A stretch of DNA of 64,000 nt, from contig NZ_JBHFNP010000235.1 of assembly GCF_041929235.1 (NCBI RefSeq), positions 1 through 64,000 on the forward strand, in the 5' to 3' direction. The notes below the pieces were generated by a model. That model was not told the origin of the DNA, did not search any database, and was given only the letters and a program-made list of their open reading frames with translations. This stretch comes from Microseira sp041929235 (GTDB taxonomy: Bacteria > Cyanobacteriota > Cyanobacteriia > Cyanobacteriales > Aerosakkonemataceae). A program made the translations under genes and the position numbers. Shown one piece after another: positions 24,940 through 33,253 of the stretch (within the stretch, counting starts at the first letter, position 1; each line of letters begins with the position of its first letter).

Positions 24940-25024
24940 TAATATCTTGTCCGTTAGCATCGGACTTATACAGTTAATTGTGTTTACGGTGTGGGTTTTA
25001 CCAATCAATCGGTGGCACATGATA

Positions 25025-25148
25025 TACAGCGGATTGCTGTTTTATGAGGTACACCGAAGGACAGCAGTCTGCGGGCTGCCATTTTTGCGGCCGCTACACT
25101 TGCCTTGCGCCATAAGGCTTTCCCTGACTCACTTGCAATCGGCTGTAT
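25025..25148. mobile_element. MITE family A copy
   Basis: Ends TACAGCGGATTGC... and ...GCAATCGGCTGTA with TATA at both edges; the internal ATGAGGTACACC is shared with the copy in xisH. The rest of the gap 24861-25385 contains a HIP1-like site near 25311 and no recognisable gene. Confidence 0.7.
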
Positions 25149-25385
25149 ATGGACTCTGCGTCAGTCCTGGGAGATCGAGATCAACAGAATCGCCCAACTG
25201 GGTGTAGGCAAACAGCCAATCTCCATACAAGAATTAATATCAAGTAGGGGGAGTTTTACCAATAACTCCTCTCAGCAACAGATAAATCAACTAAACCCGC
25301 CTCTACCGACGCGATCGCGAGTGCTATGACTTGATATGAGCGGTAGCGCTGCGACATCAGTAGCTAAATTAGGAATATCTATATT

Positions 25386-26015
25386 ATGTGGAAAACACTT
25401 AAACAATTCTACAAAGCCTTTCAAGCTTACAAAAAATCAGAGATGGGAGATTTTGCTTTGCTTAAATTCGATGCGATCGCTTCAATCTACCCTCCAGAAA
25501 TTATCTCCGAATTGCAACCCTTGGCAGGATATCACCCCCGAATCGATCTGGAGGAATTAAGCCGATATCCTCAAGGCACTTTGGGGCGAGAATATGCCGA
25601 ACATATGAAAGCGAATCATATCCAACCACTCAACATCAGTCCCGAACTAGAAGAAGTTGCCAGACGCAACGCCTTCGTCCTCCGCTATATTGTCACCCAC
25701 GATATTTTTCACGTCTTGCTCGGATTTGATACCAGCTATGCTGGAGAAATGGGCGTCCTGGCTTTTAATGTGGCACAAAATTCTAGCCAATTGCTGAAAA
25801 TAAGCTTTTGGCTTGCCAGATTTCTCTATCCTATCTTCGCTCCCTGGCAATTTAAAGCTATTTCCGCTAACCTTAAAAAAGGACAAGCAATGGGAAAAAA
25901 AGCTGATTTTCTGTTAAGTTACCGTTTTGAAGAACATTGGTCAGAACCGATTGATCAGGTCAGAAAGCGCTTGGGATTGCCCTCTCTCTCATCCCGAATT
26001 CTAGTTAATGTCTAA
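25386..26015 (+). CDS. Coq4-like protein
   Basis: A 209-residue member of the Coq4 family. The key motif is R-Y-I-V-T-H-D-I-F-H-V-L-L-G-F, an H-D-x-x-H zinc/ligand site, followed by G-E-M-G-V-L-A-F. Earlier comes Y-P-Q-G-T-L-G-R-E-Y-A-E-H-M, and R-F-E-E-H-W near the end. In eukaryotes Coq4 functions in ubiquinone synthesis. Cyanobacteria make plastoquinone, not ubiquinone, so the substrate here is unknown. AGGAAT lies upstream of the ATG. The genes downstream on the same strand, a small membrane peptide and a P450, may hint at lipid or isoprenoid chemistry, but spacing with an intervening repeat argues against a simple operon. Confidence 0.8.
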   Translation: MWKTLKQFYKAFQAYKKSEMGDFALLKFDAIASIYPPEIISELQPLAGYHPRIDLEELSRYPQGTLGREYAEHMKANHIQPLNISPELEEVARRNAFVLRYIVTHDIFHVLLGFDTSYAGEMGVLAFNVAQNSSQLLKISFWLARFLYPIFAPWQFKAISANLKKGQAMGKKADFLLSYRFEEHWSEPIDQVRKRLGLPSLSSRILVNV

Positions 26016-26081
26016 ATCCGCAGTCTTAGAAATGTTGCAGTTCTACTACAATCCTTTGGTAAATCTCAAGGCGAGCAAAAG

Positions 26082-26186
26082 ATGAATCAGAAAAACTCAG
26101 AAGAAAAGAGTATTGGCAAAGTCATTGGCATAACAACGCTTGCTGTTGGGGTATTGCTTGTCATCTACATGATGCGGTATTTCTGA
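26082..26186 (+). CDS. Small single-pass membrane peptide, 34 aa
   Basis: ATG 26082 follows AAGGCG at a suitable distance. The peptide begins with a charged segment (N-Q-K-N-S-E-E-K-S) and then a hydrophobic helix I-G-I-T-T-L-A-V-G-V-L-L-V-I-Y ending M-M-R-Y-F. The topology predicts one transmembrane segment with the N-terminus in the cytoplasm. It starts 66 bp after the Coq4-like gene in the same direction. The function is unknown, and it may not be expressed. Confidence 0.4.
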   Translation: MNQKNSEEKSIGKVIGITTLAVGVLLVIYMMRYF

Positions 26187-26220
26187 TGGCTATACTTAGG
26201 GTGTTTGACATTTATATACA

Positions 26221-26322
26221 GGACTGACACGCATATTCCGGATTTGTCTGAAAAATCGTCGCTTTAGAACTAGAGATATACGCTCCAAACCCGGTTTCTA
26301 AGAACGTCGTGCGTAAGTCCTG
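26221..26322. mobile_element. Family B MITE copy
   Basis: GGACTGACACGCATATTCCG at the left, GTGCGTAAGTCCTG at the right, with AAAAATCGTCGCTTT and CCCGGTTTCT inside. It lies between the small membrane peptide and the P450 gene. Confidence 0.7.
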
Positions 26323-26373
26323 ATATATTCACCCAAACCTACAGTTTTAACTCACAATCAAGGAGAAAAAATC

Positions 26374-27753
26374 ATGGTTATTCTGAAAGAGAAAGAGCCA
26401 AATACACCAGTTAAGAAAATTCCAGAAACATCCGTTCCCAGGTGGCGGCAAACTATCAATGGAATTACCCGCCCCATGTATTATCTGGAAAAAACACGAC
26501 AAGAATATGGGGACATTTATTTAGTTAAATTTGCCGGGTTTCCCAACCAATTAGTTATCAGCGATCCCCAAGCAATTCAGCAAATTTTTACAGCCGATCC
26601 CAAGCTGTTTGATTCGGGTTCTGGAAATCAGATTACTGAACCTTTAGTAGGGCCAAATTCATTGATATTGCTAGATGGCGATCGCCACATGCAACAGCGC
26701 AAGGTTTTAATGCCGCCTTTTCACGGCGAACGCATGAAAGCTTACGGTCAGGCGATCTGCGAGATTTCTCAACAAGTCACTAACGAGTGGAAAATTGGGG
26801 AAACTTTTGTTGCCCGTCCCGCGATGCAAGAGATTTCTTTGCAAGTGATTCTTCGCACCATTTTTGGATTAAAGGAAGGCGAGCGATATCAACAAATCAG
26901 AAATATTTTAACCGCGATGCTGGATTCTTTTAATCAGCCTTTAAGCGCAATCTTTCTCTTCTTTAAATCTCTGCAATTCGATTTAGGGCCTTGGAGTCCT
27001 TGGGGCAACTTTATCCGAAAAAGGGCATTGCTTGATGAACTATTGTACCAAGAAATTCGGGAACGTCGCGCTCAACCGGAATCTTGGGGTGAAGATATTC
27101 TGAGTTTATTACTATCTGCTCGCGATCAAGCAGGTCAACCAATGACCGATGTGGAATTGCGCGATGAATTGATGACTATGCTATTCGCAGGTCATGAAAC
27201 AACAGCAACTGCTTTAGCTTGGGCTTTGTATTGGATTCATTACCTGCCAGAAGTGCGAGAAAAGCTGCTGCAAGAACTCAATTATATCGACATTGATAAC
27301 GCAGAGCCGATGGAGATTGCTCGGTTGCCTTATTTGAATGCGGTCTGCTCAGAAACGCTGCGGATTTACCCAATTGTTTTCTTTGCTTTACCGCGAATTT
27401 TGCTAGATCCGATGCAGTTAATGGACTACAATTTACCAAAAGGAACGATGCTGTCTATCTGCATTTATTTGACTCACCATCGCCCGGATATTTATCCAGA
27501 ACCGAATCAGTTTAAGCCAGAGCGATTTTTAGAACGGCAGTTTTCTCCCTATGAATATTTGCCGTTTGGCGGCAGCAATCGTCGCTGTCTGGGAGCGGCA
27601 TTTGCCATGTTTGAAATGAAATTAGCACTGGCAAATATCTTATCTTGCTGTTCGCTGGAACTGGCAGAAAAAAGTCCTTTAATACCCGTCCGTCGCGGCA
27701 TTACATTTGCACCCAAAGGCGGCGTGCATTTGACTTTGAAAGCGCGAAAGTAA
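26374..27753 (+). CDS. Cytochrome P450 (CYP110-like)
   Basis: A 459-residue P450. The I-helix oxygen-activation motif A-G-H-E-T-T-A-T lies near 273-280, the K-helix E-T-L-R near 325, P-E-R-F, and the haem loop F-G-G-S-N-R-R-C-L-G with the axial Cys near 406. The N-terminus (V-P-R-W-R-Q-T-I-N-G-I-T-R-P) and general pattern match the cyanobacterial CYP110 group, whose members hydroxylate fatty acids or terpenoids; the substrate cannot be read from sequence. There is no N-terminal membrane anchor. AAGGAG precedes the ATG at good spacing. Likely transcribed alone, with a hairpin after the stop. Confidence 0.9.
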   Translation: MVILKEKEPNTPVKKIPETSVPRWRQTINGITRPMYYLEKTRQEYGDIYLVKFAGFPNQLVISDPQAIQQIFTADPKLFDSGSGNQITEPLVGPNSLILLDGDRHMQQRKVLMPPFHGERMKAYGQAICEISQQVTNEWKIGETFVARPAMQEISLQVILRTIFGLKEGERYQQIRNILTAMLDSFNQPLSAIFLFFKSLQFDLGPWSPWGNFIRKRALLDELLYQEIRERRAQPESWGEDILSLLLSARDQAGQPMTDVELRDELMTMLFAGHETTATALAWALYWIHYLPEVREKLLQELNYIDIDNAEPMEIARLPYLNAVCSETLRIYPIVFFALPRILLDPMQLMDYNLPKGTMLSICIYLTHHRPDIYPEPNQFKPERFLERQFSPYEYLPFGGSNRRCLGAAFAMFEMKLALANILSCCSLELAEKSPLIPVRRGITFAPKGGVHLTLKARK

Positions 27754-27765
27754 CTAATAACCAGA

Positions 27766-27795
27766 ACCCCGACTTTTATAATAATTCGGGGTTAT
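27766..27795 (+). terminator. Hairpin after the P450 gene
   Basis: The arms AACCCCGA and TCGGGGTT enclose an AT-rich loop 12 bp after the stop. There is no long T-run, so termination is plausible but not certain. Confidence 0.4.
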
Positions 27796-27828
27796 AGCTA
27801 TGCTTAGATTTTGCACCAGTTCCTTAGC

Positions 27829-27877
27829 GAGGCAGAGCCTCGTTGATCTCGTTCCCAGGCTGGAGCCTGGGAACGAG
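27829..27877. repeat. Family E palindromes
   Basis: GAGGCAGAGCCTC (27829-27841), then arms CTCGTTCCCAGGCT/AGCCTGGGAACGAG (27848-27877), the same two units in the same order as at 12851-12900. Confidence 0.7.
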
Positions 27878-27982
27878 TATAGCGGCACCCTTAAGGGTGC
27901 CGCTATACAAACTAAGCCCGTCTGCACGGGCTATTAATTTACAAAAAATCAATTGTATTCTATTAAGTCACAATCCGCTATA
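27878..27982. mobile_element. MITE family A-related copy
   Basis: Left end TATAGCGGCACCCTTAAGGG, which contains the same inner palindrome as the element in xisH; right end CAATCCGCTATA. A second palindrome (AGCCCGT/ACGGGCT) lies at about 27917. Its length of about 105 bp fits the family. It directly follows the family E palindromes, so two repeats are abutted. Confidence 0.5.
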
Positions 27983-28002
27983 AATCAGAAGTCGGGGATT
28001 TT

Positions 28003-28754
28003 TCACTTGACAAGCGTCCATTCTAAGAGTTTAATGGGCGCTTGTTGAAGTGCTTCTGTTAGTTCTTGATTAGATTCAAATTTGACTTGATTGAGATAGC
28101 AAGCTTCGACGTTGACGGTGAATTGTTTGTCCTCAAAAGGCCAAGGAATAACCCTAATGCTGCCATCGCTTTCTTGCTTAATGTCGTAGCGATCGCCATC
28201 AGGTCCAGTGCCAATTTCTAAGGCACGTTCCCCTGCCGGAATCTCGCGCTTGCATAAGATTAAAGAGAGGCGATATGCCTCCGGCACGCTGCGCGAACGC
28301 ACCACTGAAAAAATGCATAAGCTGCTTCAGCTTCCTGTTTTGTAATCCCCAATTCTTTACGCCATTTTTCTTGATTTTCTAGTTGCTCATCCAGAAAAAT
28401 ATCCAATTCCGGCGACTCTCCCCGCTTGCCTTCATTCAAAAAGCTCATGTGCATCGAAATTAGCATCGCCACCCACCTTCCCCGGTAGCGAGCATTATTA
28501 GTGAATTCTTTTAGGTTTTTGATGTCGCCGGTTTTAGTAGCGAGGGTAAAATCTAACGGCGCACCGGCGGGAGTGAGGTGATTACCTTCCCATTCTTTTT
28601 CTACATCGTCGTGGTGGGAAATCGCCGCCACGGTTTCAATGATGCGTTGGGGACGGTCTTTTTTATTCCAGTTACCCGCGATTTGTGCTGCTAGTAAAGC
28701 GTGGGCGCGGTGGTAAATAATTTCCCATCCGTTCTCGTGTTGATTAGCAATCAC
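28003..28754 (-). pseudogene. DUF3891 gene broken by a 23-bp repeat insertion
   Basis: The upstream frame (start 28754, M-I-A-N-Q-H-E-N-G-W) covers the N-terminal two thirds of a DUF3891 protein and reaches A-Y-A-F-F-Q-W-C before drifting off frame. The downstream frame carries the C-terminal part, from L-S-L-I-L-C-K-R-E-I-P to W-T-L-V-K. Between them, at 28275-28297, sit 23 bp of a cyanobacterial short dispersed repeat. Removing them restores both the frame, F-F-Q-W-C-D-R-L-S-L, matching the family's C-D-R-L-S-L block, and a HIP1 octamer. DUF3891 has no known function. The intact gene would encode about 242 residues. Confidence 0.85.
28275..28297. mobile_element. Short dispersed repeat (23 bp) inside DUF3891
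   Basis: The inserted bases contain the core GCCTCCGGCACGCTGCGCG, which I recall as a small mobile repeat of filamentous cyanobacteria. It has split GCGATCGC into GCGAT and CGC. No target duplication can be distinguished because the junction bases are ambiguous. Confidence 0.75.
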
Positions 28755-28950
28755 TAAAGAATCATCCTCCTTGCTTGAAATACCGAATTTGGTATGCCAA
28801 TTGACACCTAAATATGAGGATAATCTTCGGTCAGATTTGGCAAAAGTAACTTAGGGCAGACATGCTTGCCTATCTTAAGAAAGATACTCTTAGCGTCTAT
28901 GACAGTAAACTCAGATCTTCCATCAAGGGAGGTGGAACCTCCCTGAATTC

Positions 28951-29028
28951 GTTCCCAGGTTGAACCTGGGAACGAGAAAAACGAGAAAACACTCAGATCC
29001 CCGACTTCTCGAAGAAGTCGGGGATCTA
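28951..29028. repeat. Palindromes between DUF3891 and ruvC
   Basis: GTTCCCAGG/CCTGGGAAC (28951-28973, family E) is followed by AGATCCCCGACTTCT with its complement (28996-29028). These, a family B element and about 150 bp of unremarkable sequence fill 28755-29139. Confidence 0.6.
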
Positions 29029-29035
29029 CCTTACT

Positions 29036-29138
29036 CAGGACTTACGCACGACGAGAAAAGAAACAAAGGTGAGACCTTGATCTCTGGTTGCCAAATCAAC
29101 GATTTTTCGGAGAAACCGGGTTTCTTTACGTCAGTCCT
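29036..29138. mobile_element. Family B MITE copy
   Basis: CAGGACTTACGCACGACG at the left end, TTTACGTCAGTCCT at the right, internal ATCAACGATTTTTC and AAACCGGGTTTC. The right end lies at the stop codon of ruvC (29140). Confidence 0.7.
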
Positions 29139-29139
29139 A

Positions 29140-29613
29140 TTACTGTTGAAAACAAGCCGTCAGTGCGATCGCCAGTGCATCCGCCGCATCATCTGGCTTG
29201 GGAATATAGTCTAAATTCAACTCGTGGGCGACGGCTTGTTGTACCTCTTGTTTATCTGCATTGCCCATTCCCGTTAGCGCCTGTTTCACCTGGGCGGGTG
29301 TATACTCGACAAACGGGACGCCGTGCTGAGCTAAAACTAGCATAATCACGCCCCGCGCTTGGGCGATCGCAATCGTGTTACCCATGCGATAAAAAAATAG
29401 TTTCTCAATCGCCACCAGATCGGGTTGCCATTCCTGCATCAGGGTGTGCAGATCGTCGTAGATCGTGCGGAGTCGTTCCCCCATTTCGGTATTGGCTTCG
29501 GTTTTAATCGCACCAAAATCTAGCGGTGTAGGGCTTTGTGGCATTTGGCAGCGAATCACCCCAAACCCTAACACAGCCAGCCCCGGATCTAATCCCAGAA
29601 TTCGCTGCTCCAT
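29140..29613 (-). CDS. ruvC: Holliday-junction resolvase RuvC
   Basis: A 157-residue RuvC. The four acidic catalytic residues are visible: Asp9 in I-L-G-L-D-P-G, Glu in V-A-I-E-K-L-F-F (about 69), and the two Asp in D-D-A-A-D-A-L-A near the C-terminus. The P-A-Q-V-K-Q-A-L-T-G block binds DNA. It cleaves Holliday junctions during recombinational repair with RuvAB, which is encoded elsewhere. The protein is slightly shorter than the usual ~170 residues because the C-terminus stops right after the last helix, next to a family B element. Loss of a tail through that insertion is possible but the catalytic core is complete. Confidence 0.93.
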   Translation of the reverse strand: MEQRILGLDPGLAVLGFGVIRCQMPQSPTPLDFGAIKTEANTEMGERLRTIYDDLHTLMQEWQPDLVAIEKLFFYRMGNTIAIAQARGVIMLVLAQHGVPFVEYTPAQVKQALTGMGNADKQEVQQAVAHELNLDYIPKPDDAADALAIALTACFQQ

Positions 29614-30388
29614 AAAAATTTCAGTGTACTACCTTGGCGTGAAATACTTTATCCCAAGTGGGTGGGTACAATAAGGTCGTTCAATCTGATCGGCAATCGT
29701 TGAAAAAAACCCACATATAGACTGTCAAGGGATGAAACTTGTTCTGTACTGGCTCAGGGTTGATAAATATGGCAAAACTTTGCTAACAAATACCTAATCA
29801 AACCGCGCTGAGAACAAAAATGCGACTCGCAGCTGGGTTCAAAAATATATATCATACATTGTTCTGGCGATCCTGGTGAAGTACCGGGCGCTGATGCTCC
29901 GCATACAGCACGGACTTCCGGTCTCCTCTGCCGTTGCCACGTTAGGGACATCCTACAGGATGTGAGGAACCCAATCCGATGATGGTCTTACACAGCATCT
30001 CTGGTGCTTGCGAACCTTTATCCAGTCATTGCCAGAACCCCGGCAGCAACTCGCCTGCCGCTGGTCGAAAGCTTTCTGTTTGTAAAACTTCTCTTGGTCT
30101 TATGCCATCGCCGCCAGCTGGAGAAATTCCTTCCCAGATCTACCGATTTTTCTGCGGCAAGAGTCGTCACTCTACTTCAGAATTAGCCTGTCTGTTCGAT
30201 CCGGTCAGGCGGGCTCGAGACCATCTGTATTATAACTCGAACCCCTTGCAAATTGGCAGTTTCGGGGGCATTCACCCAGACTCAACAGCGTTGGGGGTCT
30301 GTGTATCCCGACGCTGACCGTTCTCTTGGCGGGACGAACATCGCCCCCAAACCCCCATTTAGTTAAATTCACCACCCCCGGATTGATC
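29614..30388. other. Long structured-looking intergenic region, possible RNA element
   Basis: These 775 bp between divergent ruvC and yvcK have no supported reading frame but contain an ordered, GC-richer block (about 29820-30320) with several stem-forming pairs: ACATCCTACAGGATGT (29949-29964), GGCAG/CTGCC near 30040-30058, and GTTCGATCC near 30197. A TGCGACTCGCAGCTGG segment at 29820 resembles the 5' end of group IIB introns (GUGCGAC), but no domain V or reverse transcriptase follows. It could be a degenerate group II intron, another structured RNA, or relic sequence. I cannot name it. Confidence 0.3.
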
Positions 30389-31774
30389 ATGTCAATTGGT
30401 ATATTCAAACAAGTTCTACTCCTCCTGTCTCAGGAGTCGCGCCTAGCCTGGGGTTTTAACCCCAGGACTCCCCGGCGATTTAACCGATGGTTTAAGTGGT
30501 TAGCGCCCGGTTTGTTAGTCAAACGCTGGTTGCTGATCAGTGCTAGCGGCGTGCTGCTGACAAGTCTGGGAGTGGCGATATGGGTGAAGCTAACGCCCAC
30601 CTATCGCCTGATTCAGTTCACGATCGAAGTTGTAGAGAAAATTGCCGCGATCGTTCCCAACTATATCAGCGGGCCTATAGTGATACTCTGTGGCGTGCTG
30701 TTGATTTTATGGGGGCAAACCCGCAGCCTGGGTTCAATCACAGAAGTTCTCAAGCCAGGGGGAGATGACGAACTGATTGACATGCTGCTGGCGCATCGCC
30801 GGTTAAATCGGGGTCCGAAAATTGTAGCGATTGGCGGCGGTACGGGGCTTTCGACGCTGCTGCGGGGATTAAAGACTTACAGCGGCAATATAAGCGCCAT
30901 TGTCACCGTAGCGGACGATGGCGGCTCCTCAGGACGCCTGCGGCGGGAAATTGGAGTTTTGCCGCCAGGGGATATTCGCAACTGTTTGGCAGCGTTGGCA
31001 GATGAGGAAAAGTTATTAACCGAATTGTTTCAATATCGGTTCAAGGCAGGGGATGGTTTAACGGGTCACAGTTTTGGTAACCTGTTCCTGACGGCGATGA
31101 GCGAAATTACCGGCGATTTAGACCGAGCGATCGTCGCTAGTTCCAAAGTTCTAGCCGTGCGGGGGCGAGTGTTACCGGCGACCCTCTCAGATGTGCGTTT
31201 GTGGGCAGAATTAGCCGACGGACGCCGCATTGAAGGCGAGTCGAATATTACAGAAGCCAAAGGCAGCATTGTGAAAATTGGTTGCACACCCGCCAATCCA
31301 CCCGCGTTACCCAAAGCGCTCAAGGCGATTCGGGAAGCGGATTATATTATTATCGGGCCGGGAAGTCTTTATACCAGCGTGATTCCGAATTTGTTGGTGC
31401 CGGAAATTGCTAGTGCGATCGCCCAACGGCAAGTCCCCCGCATCTACGTCTGCAACGTCATGACGCAACCGGGAGAAACTCAAGGATACACCGTTGCCGA
31501 CCACATCAAGGCCATCGATCAAGCCTGCGGACAGCGGTTATTTAACGCCGTCCTCGTGCAGCGGAAAGTCCCCTCTGCCAAAGCCCTGATCCGCTATGCT
31601 CAAGAAAATTCCTATCCCGTGCGCCTAGATCGAGAAGCAGTAGGACAATTGGGGCGTCGGATCGTTCTATCCAACGTCATGGATGAAGATGAAAACACAG
31701 GTCTAGTCCGTCACAATCCCCAAAAACTAGCTCGCGTTCTCCTGCGATGGTATGGTCGCGCTCAAACCGGCTAA
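30389..31774 (+). CDS. yvcK: YvcK/GlmR (CofD-related) factor with N-terminal membrane anchor
   Basis: 461 residues from ATG 30389; the frame opens 63 bp earlier without a good start. An N-terminal region carries two hydrophobic helices (about 45-65 and 92-112), a feature of cyanobacterial homologues. From about 135 comes the YvcK/CofD fold: I-V-A-I-G-G-G-T-G-L-S-T-L-L, V-A-D-D-G-G-S-S-G-R-L-R, G-D-I-R-N-C-L-A, and I-I-G-P-G-S-L-Y-T-S near the middle. YvcK binds UDP-GlcNAc in Firmicutes and affects carbon flux to cell wall. The stop codon TAA lies in the first copy of a heptad repeat tract. Confidence 0.9.
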   Translation: MSIGIFKQVLLLLSQESRLAWGFNPRTPRRFNRWFKWLAPGLLVKRWLLISASGVLLTSLGVAIWVKLTPTYRLIQFTIEVVEKIAAIVPNYISGPIVILCGVLLILWGQTRSLGSITEVLKPGGDDELIDMLLAHRRLNRGPKIVAIGGGTGLSTLLRGLKTYSGNISAIVTVADDGGSSGRLRREIGVLPPGDIRNCLAALADEEKLLTELFQYRFKAGDGLTGHSFGNLFLTAMSEITGDLDRAIVASSKVLAVRGRVLPATLSDVRLWAELADGRRIEGESNITEAKGSIVKIGCTPANPPALPKALKAIREADYIIIGPGSLYTSVIPNLLVPEIASAIAQRQVPRIYVCNVMTQPGETQGYTVADHIKAIDQACGQRLFNAVLVQRKVPSAKALIRYAQENSYPVRLDREAVGQLGRRIVLSNVMDEDENTGLVRHNPQKLARVLLRWYGRAQTG

Positions 31775-31828
31775 TTGCTAATGGCTAATAGCTCTTACAA
31801 TTAGCCATTAGCTATGAGCCATTAGCCA
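31771..31828. repeat. Heptad repeat tract between yvcK and tsaE
   Basis: GGCTAATTGCTAATGGCTAA followed by inverted copies (ATTAGCCATTAGC). It supplies the yvcK stop codon and ends against the tsaE start codon, so it is the entire gap. Confidence 0.75.
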
Positions 31829-32268
31829 TGAAACTAGAGTCCAATACAATTGTTTTGCCTGATGCAGAAGCGACGCGCGAACTCGGTCGCAATTTAGCTC
31901 AATCCCTCCCACCGGGTAGTGTCATTTTATTAGAAGGAGACTTAGGTAGCGGTAAAACTACCCTAGTTCAAGGTCTTGGGGAGGGATTGGGCATAAAAGA
32001 CCCCATCGTCAGTCCCACGTTTACCTTAATTAACGAATATCCAGAAGGACGCATCCCGCTTTATCACCTAGATTTATACCGCTTAGAACCCAAAGAAGTT
32101 GAAGCATTGAATCTAGAAGCTTATTGGGAAGGCATTGAATTTCCGCCAGGAATAGTTGCCATAGAATGGGCAGAAAGATTACCCGATAAACCTAATAATT
32201 ATATCAAAATTTGTTTGACATATCAAACAGATGGCAGCCGTCTAGCTCACTTCACTACCATAGGATAA
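31828..32268 (+). CDS. tsaE: tRNA threonylcarbamoyladenosine protein TsaE
   Basis: A 146-residue P-loop ATPase with Walker A E-G-D-L-G-S-G-K-T-T (about 36-45), S-P-T-F-T-L (switch), Y-H-L-D-L-Y-R and I-E-W-A-E-R (acid/metal residues), the full TsaE signature. It works with TsaB, TsaC and TsaD to make t6A37 in ANN-decoding tRNAs; those partners are not in this window. The start codon lies directly after the heptad tract, with no clear ribosome-binding site, which may mean coupling to or read-out from yvcK transcription. Confidence 0.93.
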   Translation: MKLESNTIVLPDAEATRELGRNLAQSLPPGSVILLEGDLGSGKTTLVQGLGEGLGIKDPIVSPTFTLINEYPEGRIPLYHLDLYRLEPKEVEALNLEAYWEGIEFPPGIVAIEWAERLPDKPNNYIKICLTYQTDGSRLAHFTTIG

Positions 32269-32364
32269 TTTAAAATGGAAATTTATCAGCTACAACAGCG
32301 GAACTTTTCTGGAATCCCATCGGTCAATTCTGGGAGTTCAAATCAAAATTCTGAGGGTAAGTCT

Positions 32365-32781
32365 ATGAAGAAGATGTTACTTAGTGCTGCCAGCTTGTTG
32401 GCTATTGTTCAGGTAACTGCGGCTTATGCCTGTAGTTGTCTCCCCAGGACTCCTCAACAATATTTTGAATCTGCTCAATCAGTGTTTGCAGGACGAGCAA
32501 TCGATATTATTCAGCGAAATCCTGATTCAGAAGTTCGAGTTATATTTGAAGTGTCCAGGATTTGGAAAGGTCAAAAAAGACCGCAAATCGTTGTTATGAC
32601 ATCTAATTCCAGTGCTAGTTGTGGGTACTCTTTTCAAAAAACAGAACAGTACCTCGTTTATGCTTCTAGGCAGAAGTCTCAGTTAGAAACGGGGTTGTGT
32701 AGTGGAACCAAACCTCTTTCTATGGCTCAACAAGATTTAGCTGTTTTGGGTGAGGGAGAAACACCACGTCCTGGAAGATAG
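32365..32781 (+). CDS. Secreted TIMP/NTR-like domain protein
   Basis: 138 residues from ATG 32365 (GAGGG upstream); the frame extends to 32275 but the internal start gives a clean signal peptide M-K-K-M-L-L-S-A-A-S-L-L with cleavage after A-Y-A. The mature N-terminus is C-S-C-L-P-R-T-P, and the body contains F-E-S-A-Q-S-V-F-A-G-R-A and S-C-G-Y, with Cys pairs. This is the arrangement of the tissue-inhibitor-of-metalloproteinase/netrin-like fold, in which the free N-terminal Cys-x-Cys inhibits metalloproteases in animals. In bacteria these proteins are uncharacterised. A family C hairpin follows. Confidence 0.65.
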   Translation: MKKMLLSAASLLAIVQVTAAYACSCLPRTPQQYFESAQSVFAGRAIDIIQRNPDSEVRVIFEVSRIWKGQKRPQIVVMTSNSSASCGYSFQKTEQYLVYASRQKSQLETGLCSGTKPLSMAQQDLAVLGEGETPRPGR

Positions 32782-32793
32782 TTAAGCTAGTAG

Positions 32794-32819
32794 GGTGCGT
32801 TAACGCAGTGTAACGCACC
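32794..32819. repeat. Family C hairpin
   Basis: GGTGCGTTAACGCAGTGTAA... identical to the unit at 21202, starting 12 bp after the stop of the TIMP-like gene. Confidence 0.6.
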
Positions 32820-32854
32820 ATTGCCTTATACTTGGTGTCCCTGCATCAGTCCTA

Positions 32855-33253
32855 TCAGATAAATAGACTAGGTGACACTTTAAAATAATCCCCAAGTGCT
32901 TTGGCTTGTGCCTTGCTAATCGAACGCTTGCCATTTACAACTTCGGAGACTACGCCGCTAGATCCGATAATACCTACTAAGTCAGCTTGGCGAGTTCCAC
33001 TGGCTTCCATAATATGTTGCAGAATTTCATGAGGCGTCGATCGATCCATTGGATAATTCTGTGCCTCATAAGCTTCAATCAATATCACCAGCAACTTGAG
33101 TAAAGCACGCTCCTCTAAAGTACGATTTTTCTTAAAGGTTAGCTGCTCTGCCACTGCCAAAGCACGTTCGTACTCCGCTTCCGTCTCAATCGCTACGGGA
33201 ACAACTTCAGCCAGTAGATTGCGATAAATAGTTTGGTCAAAAGTAAGGGTCAT
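32855..33253 (-). CDS. higA: HigA-type antitoxin (HTH)
   Basis: 132 residues from ATG 33253 (an upstream in-frame ATG at 33283 is also possible). The N-terminal half is helical; an XRE-type helix-turn-helix lies at about 75-125 with T-R-Q-A-D-L-V-G-I-I-G and S-E-V-V-N-G-K-R-S-I-S. It should bind and silence the HigB toxin encoded just upstream and repress the shared operon. The gene overlaps the toxin gene by 17 bp, giving the toxin-first order typical of hig modules. Confidence 0.85.
   Translation of the reverse strand: MTLTFDQTIYRNLLAEVVPVAIETEAEYERALAVAEQLTFKKNRTLEERALLKLLVILIEAYEAQNYPMDRSTPHEILQHIMEASGTRQADLVGIIGSSGVVSEVVNGKRSISKAQAKALGDYFKVSPSLFI

Noticed and set aside
28960..29345. Open frames across the family B element and the ruvC end
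   Set aside because: They consist of repeat sequence and the antisense of ruvC.
30190..30225. GTTCGATCC considered as the T-arm of a tRNA
   Set aside because: No acceptor or anticodon stem can be built around it; no tRNA was found elsewhere in the window by eye.
29979..30317. A 112-codon open frame upstream of yvcK
   Set aside because: It is rich in Cys/Ser/Pro with no motif or ribosome-binding site, and the region looks like non-coding structured sequence.
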